Source of the DNA: Bradyrhizobium sp. CIAT3101
GTDB taxonomy: Bacteria > Pseudomonadota > Alphaproteobacteria > Rhizobiales > Xanthobacteraceae
Length of the DNA stretch: 64,000 bases
Direction of reading: 5' to 3'
NCBI RefSeq assembly: GCF_029714945.1
Contig: NZ_CP121634.1
Span: forward strand, 620,001 to 684,000
Of the stretch, positions 63,658-64,000 are shown in pieces. Below the pieces are notes generated by a model, which saw nothing but the letters and a program-made list of their open reading frames with translations, did not search any database and had not been told where the DNA came from. The translations under genes and the position numbers were made by a program. Numbering within the stretch: the first letter of the stretch is position 1; every line of letters starts with the position of its first letter.

Positions 63658-63757
63658 GTCCGCTTTACCACCCGCCTCTAACAGAGGGACGGCGGACAAC
63701 GCACATGCCTCATACAGGCCAATAAGTGCGGCCCGCGTCCCACGCGGAGGTGGTACG
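63658..63757 (+). promoter_or_regulatory. Structured leader of metY with short upstream reading frame
   Basis: Three nested hairpins lie before the start. Stem 1: GTCCGC (63658-63663) with GCGGAC (63692-63697) enclosing CCTCT/AGAGG. Stem 2: CGCAC (63700-63704) with GTGCG (63726-63730) enclosing GCCT/AGGC. Stem 3: CCGCG (63733-63737) with CGCGG (63743-63747), whose right arm overlaps the GGAGG ribosome site. A tiny frame ATG-CCT-CAT-ACA-GGC-CAA-TAA (63705-63725) lies in stem 2. The layout suggests translational control, but I do not recognise a known riboswitch class. Confidence 0.5.
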
Positions 63758-64000
63758 ATGCGCAACGAGACGATTGCTATTCACGCCGGCTACGAGCCCG
63801 AGGCCACCACGCACGCGGTTGCCGTGCCGATCTACCAGACCGCGGCGTACGCTTTCGACAGCGCCGACCACGGCGCGGCCCTCTTCAATCTCGAAGCTGA
63901 AGGTTTCCGCTACAGCCGCATCGCCAATCCGACCAGCGCCGTGCTGGAGAAGCGCATCGCCCAGCTCGAAGGCGGCGTCGGCGCGCTCGCGGTCGCGACC
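63758..64000 (+). CDS. metY: O-acetylhomoserine sulfhydrylase, 5' part
   Basis: The window ends inside this gene. The first 81 codons read [36 protein letters not shown], then [18 protein letters not shown] and [12 protein letters not shown]. This is the N-terminal region of O-acetylhomoserine aminocarboxypropyltransferase, a PLP enzyme of methionine synthesis. The PLP lysine lies beyond the window. GGAGGTGG precedes the ATG. Confidence 0.93.
   Translation, partial: MRNETIAIHAGYEPEATTHAVAVPIYQTAAYAFDSADHGAALFNLEAEGFRYSRIANPTSAVLEKRIAQLEGGVGALAVAT

Noticed and set aside
63601..63757. SAM-II riboswitch before metY
   Set aside because: The expected conserved core, including the GCUAAA-type segment downstream of the first stem, could not be found. 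The leader is reported only as structured.

Overview
The window looks like a chromosomal segment of a Bradyrhizobium-type alphaproteobacterium. It is GC-rich. It carries several intergenic palindromic repeat families that I recall from Bradyrhizobium genomes. It has a homogentisate pathway cluster, otsBA, form II CO-dehydrogenase-like genes, TadG, and a metY gene running off the right edge. The genus is inferred from gene content and memory of these repeats, not from a database search.

Layout. (1) 0.2-4.1 kb: a large beta-solenoid/RTX secreted protein and an unknown protein. (2) 4.3-10.8 kb: a visibly AT-richer accessory block. Leftward genes encode a c-type-cytochrome-like protein, a haem-less cytochrome-like fragment and a PQQ-type propeller. 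A divergent, translationally coupled four-gene operon encodes a DCC thiol-oxidoreductase-like protein, a Gly/Asp-rich small protein, an SdpA-like anchored protein and an HTTM/SdpB-like membrane protein. This is the best candidate for an undescribed system. (3) 11-24.6 kb: a membrane class III cyclase, AsmA, a CRP-type regulator, an RND pump with adaptor, an OmpA-like protein, a pseudo-caspase with TPRs, and an AHL-lactonase-like hydrolase.

(4) 24.6-34 kb: aromatic/tyrosine catabolism. MarR, FAD monooxygenase, DUF2783, a metallo-beta-lactamase-fold protein, hmgA, fahA, DUF1272, an Lrp regulator and hppD together turn 4-hydroxyphenylpyruvate, and probably another hydroxyaromatic acid, into fumarate and acetoacetate through homogentisate. 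The isomerase maiA is absent from the window. Candidate operators lie in both divergent promoter regions. (5) 34-40.6 kb: MHS-type transporter, CaiB-type CoA transferase/racemase, and a three-subunit molybdenum hydroxylase with a clear terminator. (6) 40.9-45.2 kb: two tandem chemoreceptors with different sensor domains and identical 351-residue signalling halves.

(7) 45.5-49.5 kb: MFS transporter, otsB and otsA (trehalose), the last with a likely EcfG general-stress promoter. (8) 49.6-64 kb: small secreted protein, tRNA-Ser(GGA), PcaD-like hydrolase, LysR regulator, LysR gene remnant, a 1209-residue AIDA-repeat protein, LysR/MFS divergent pair, aldo/keto reductase, amidase with a histone-like tail, TadG, GST, and the start of metY behind a structured leader.
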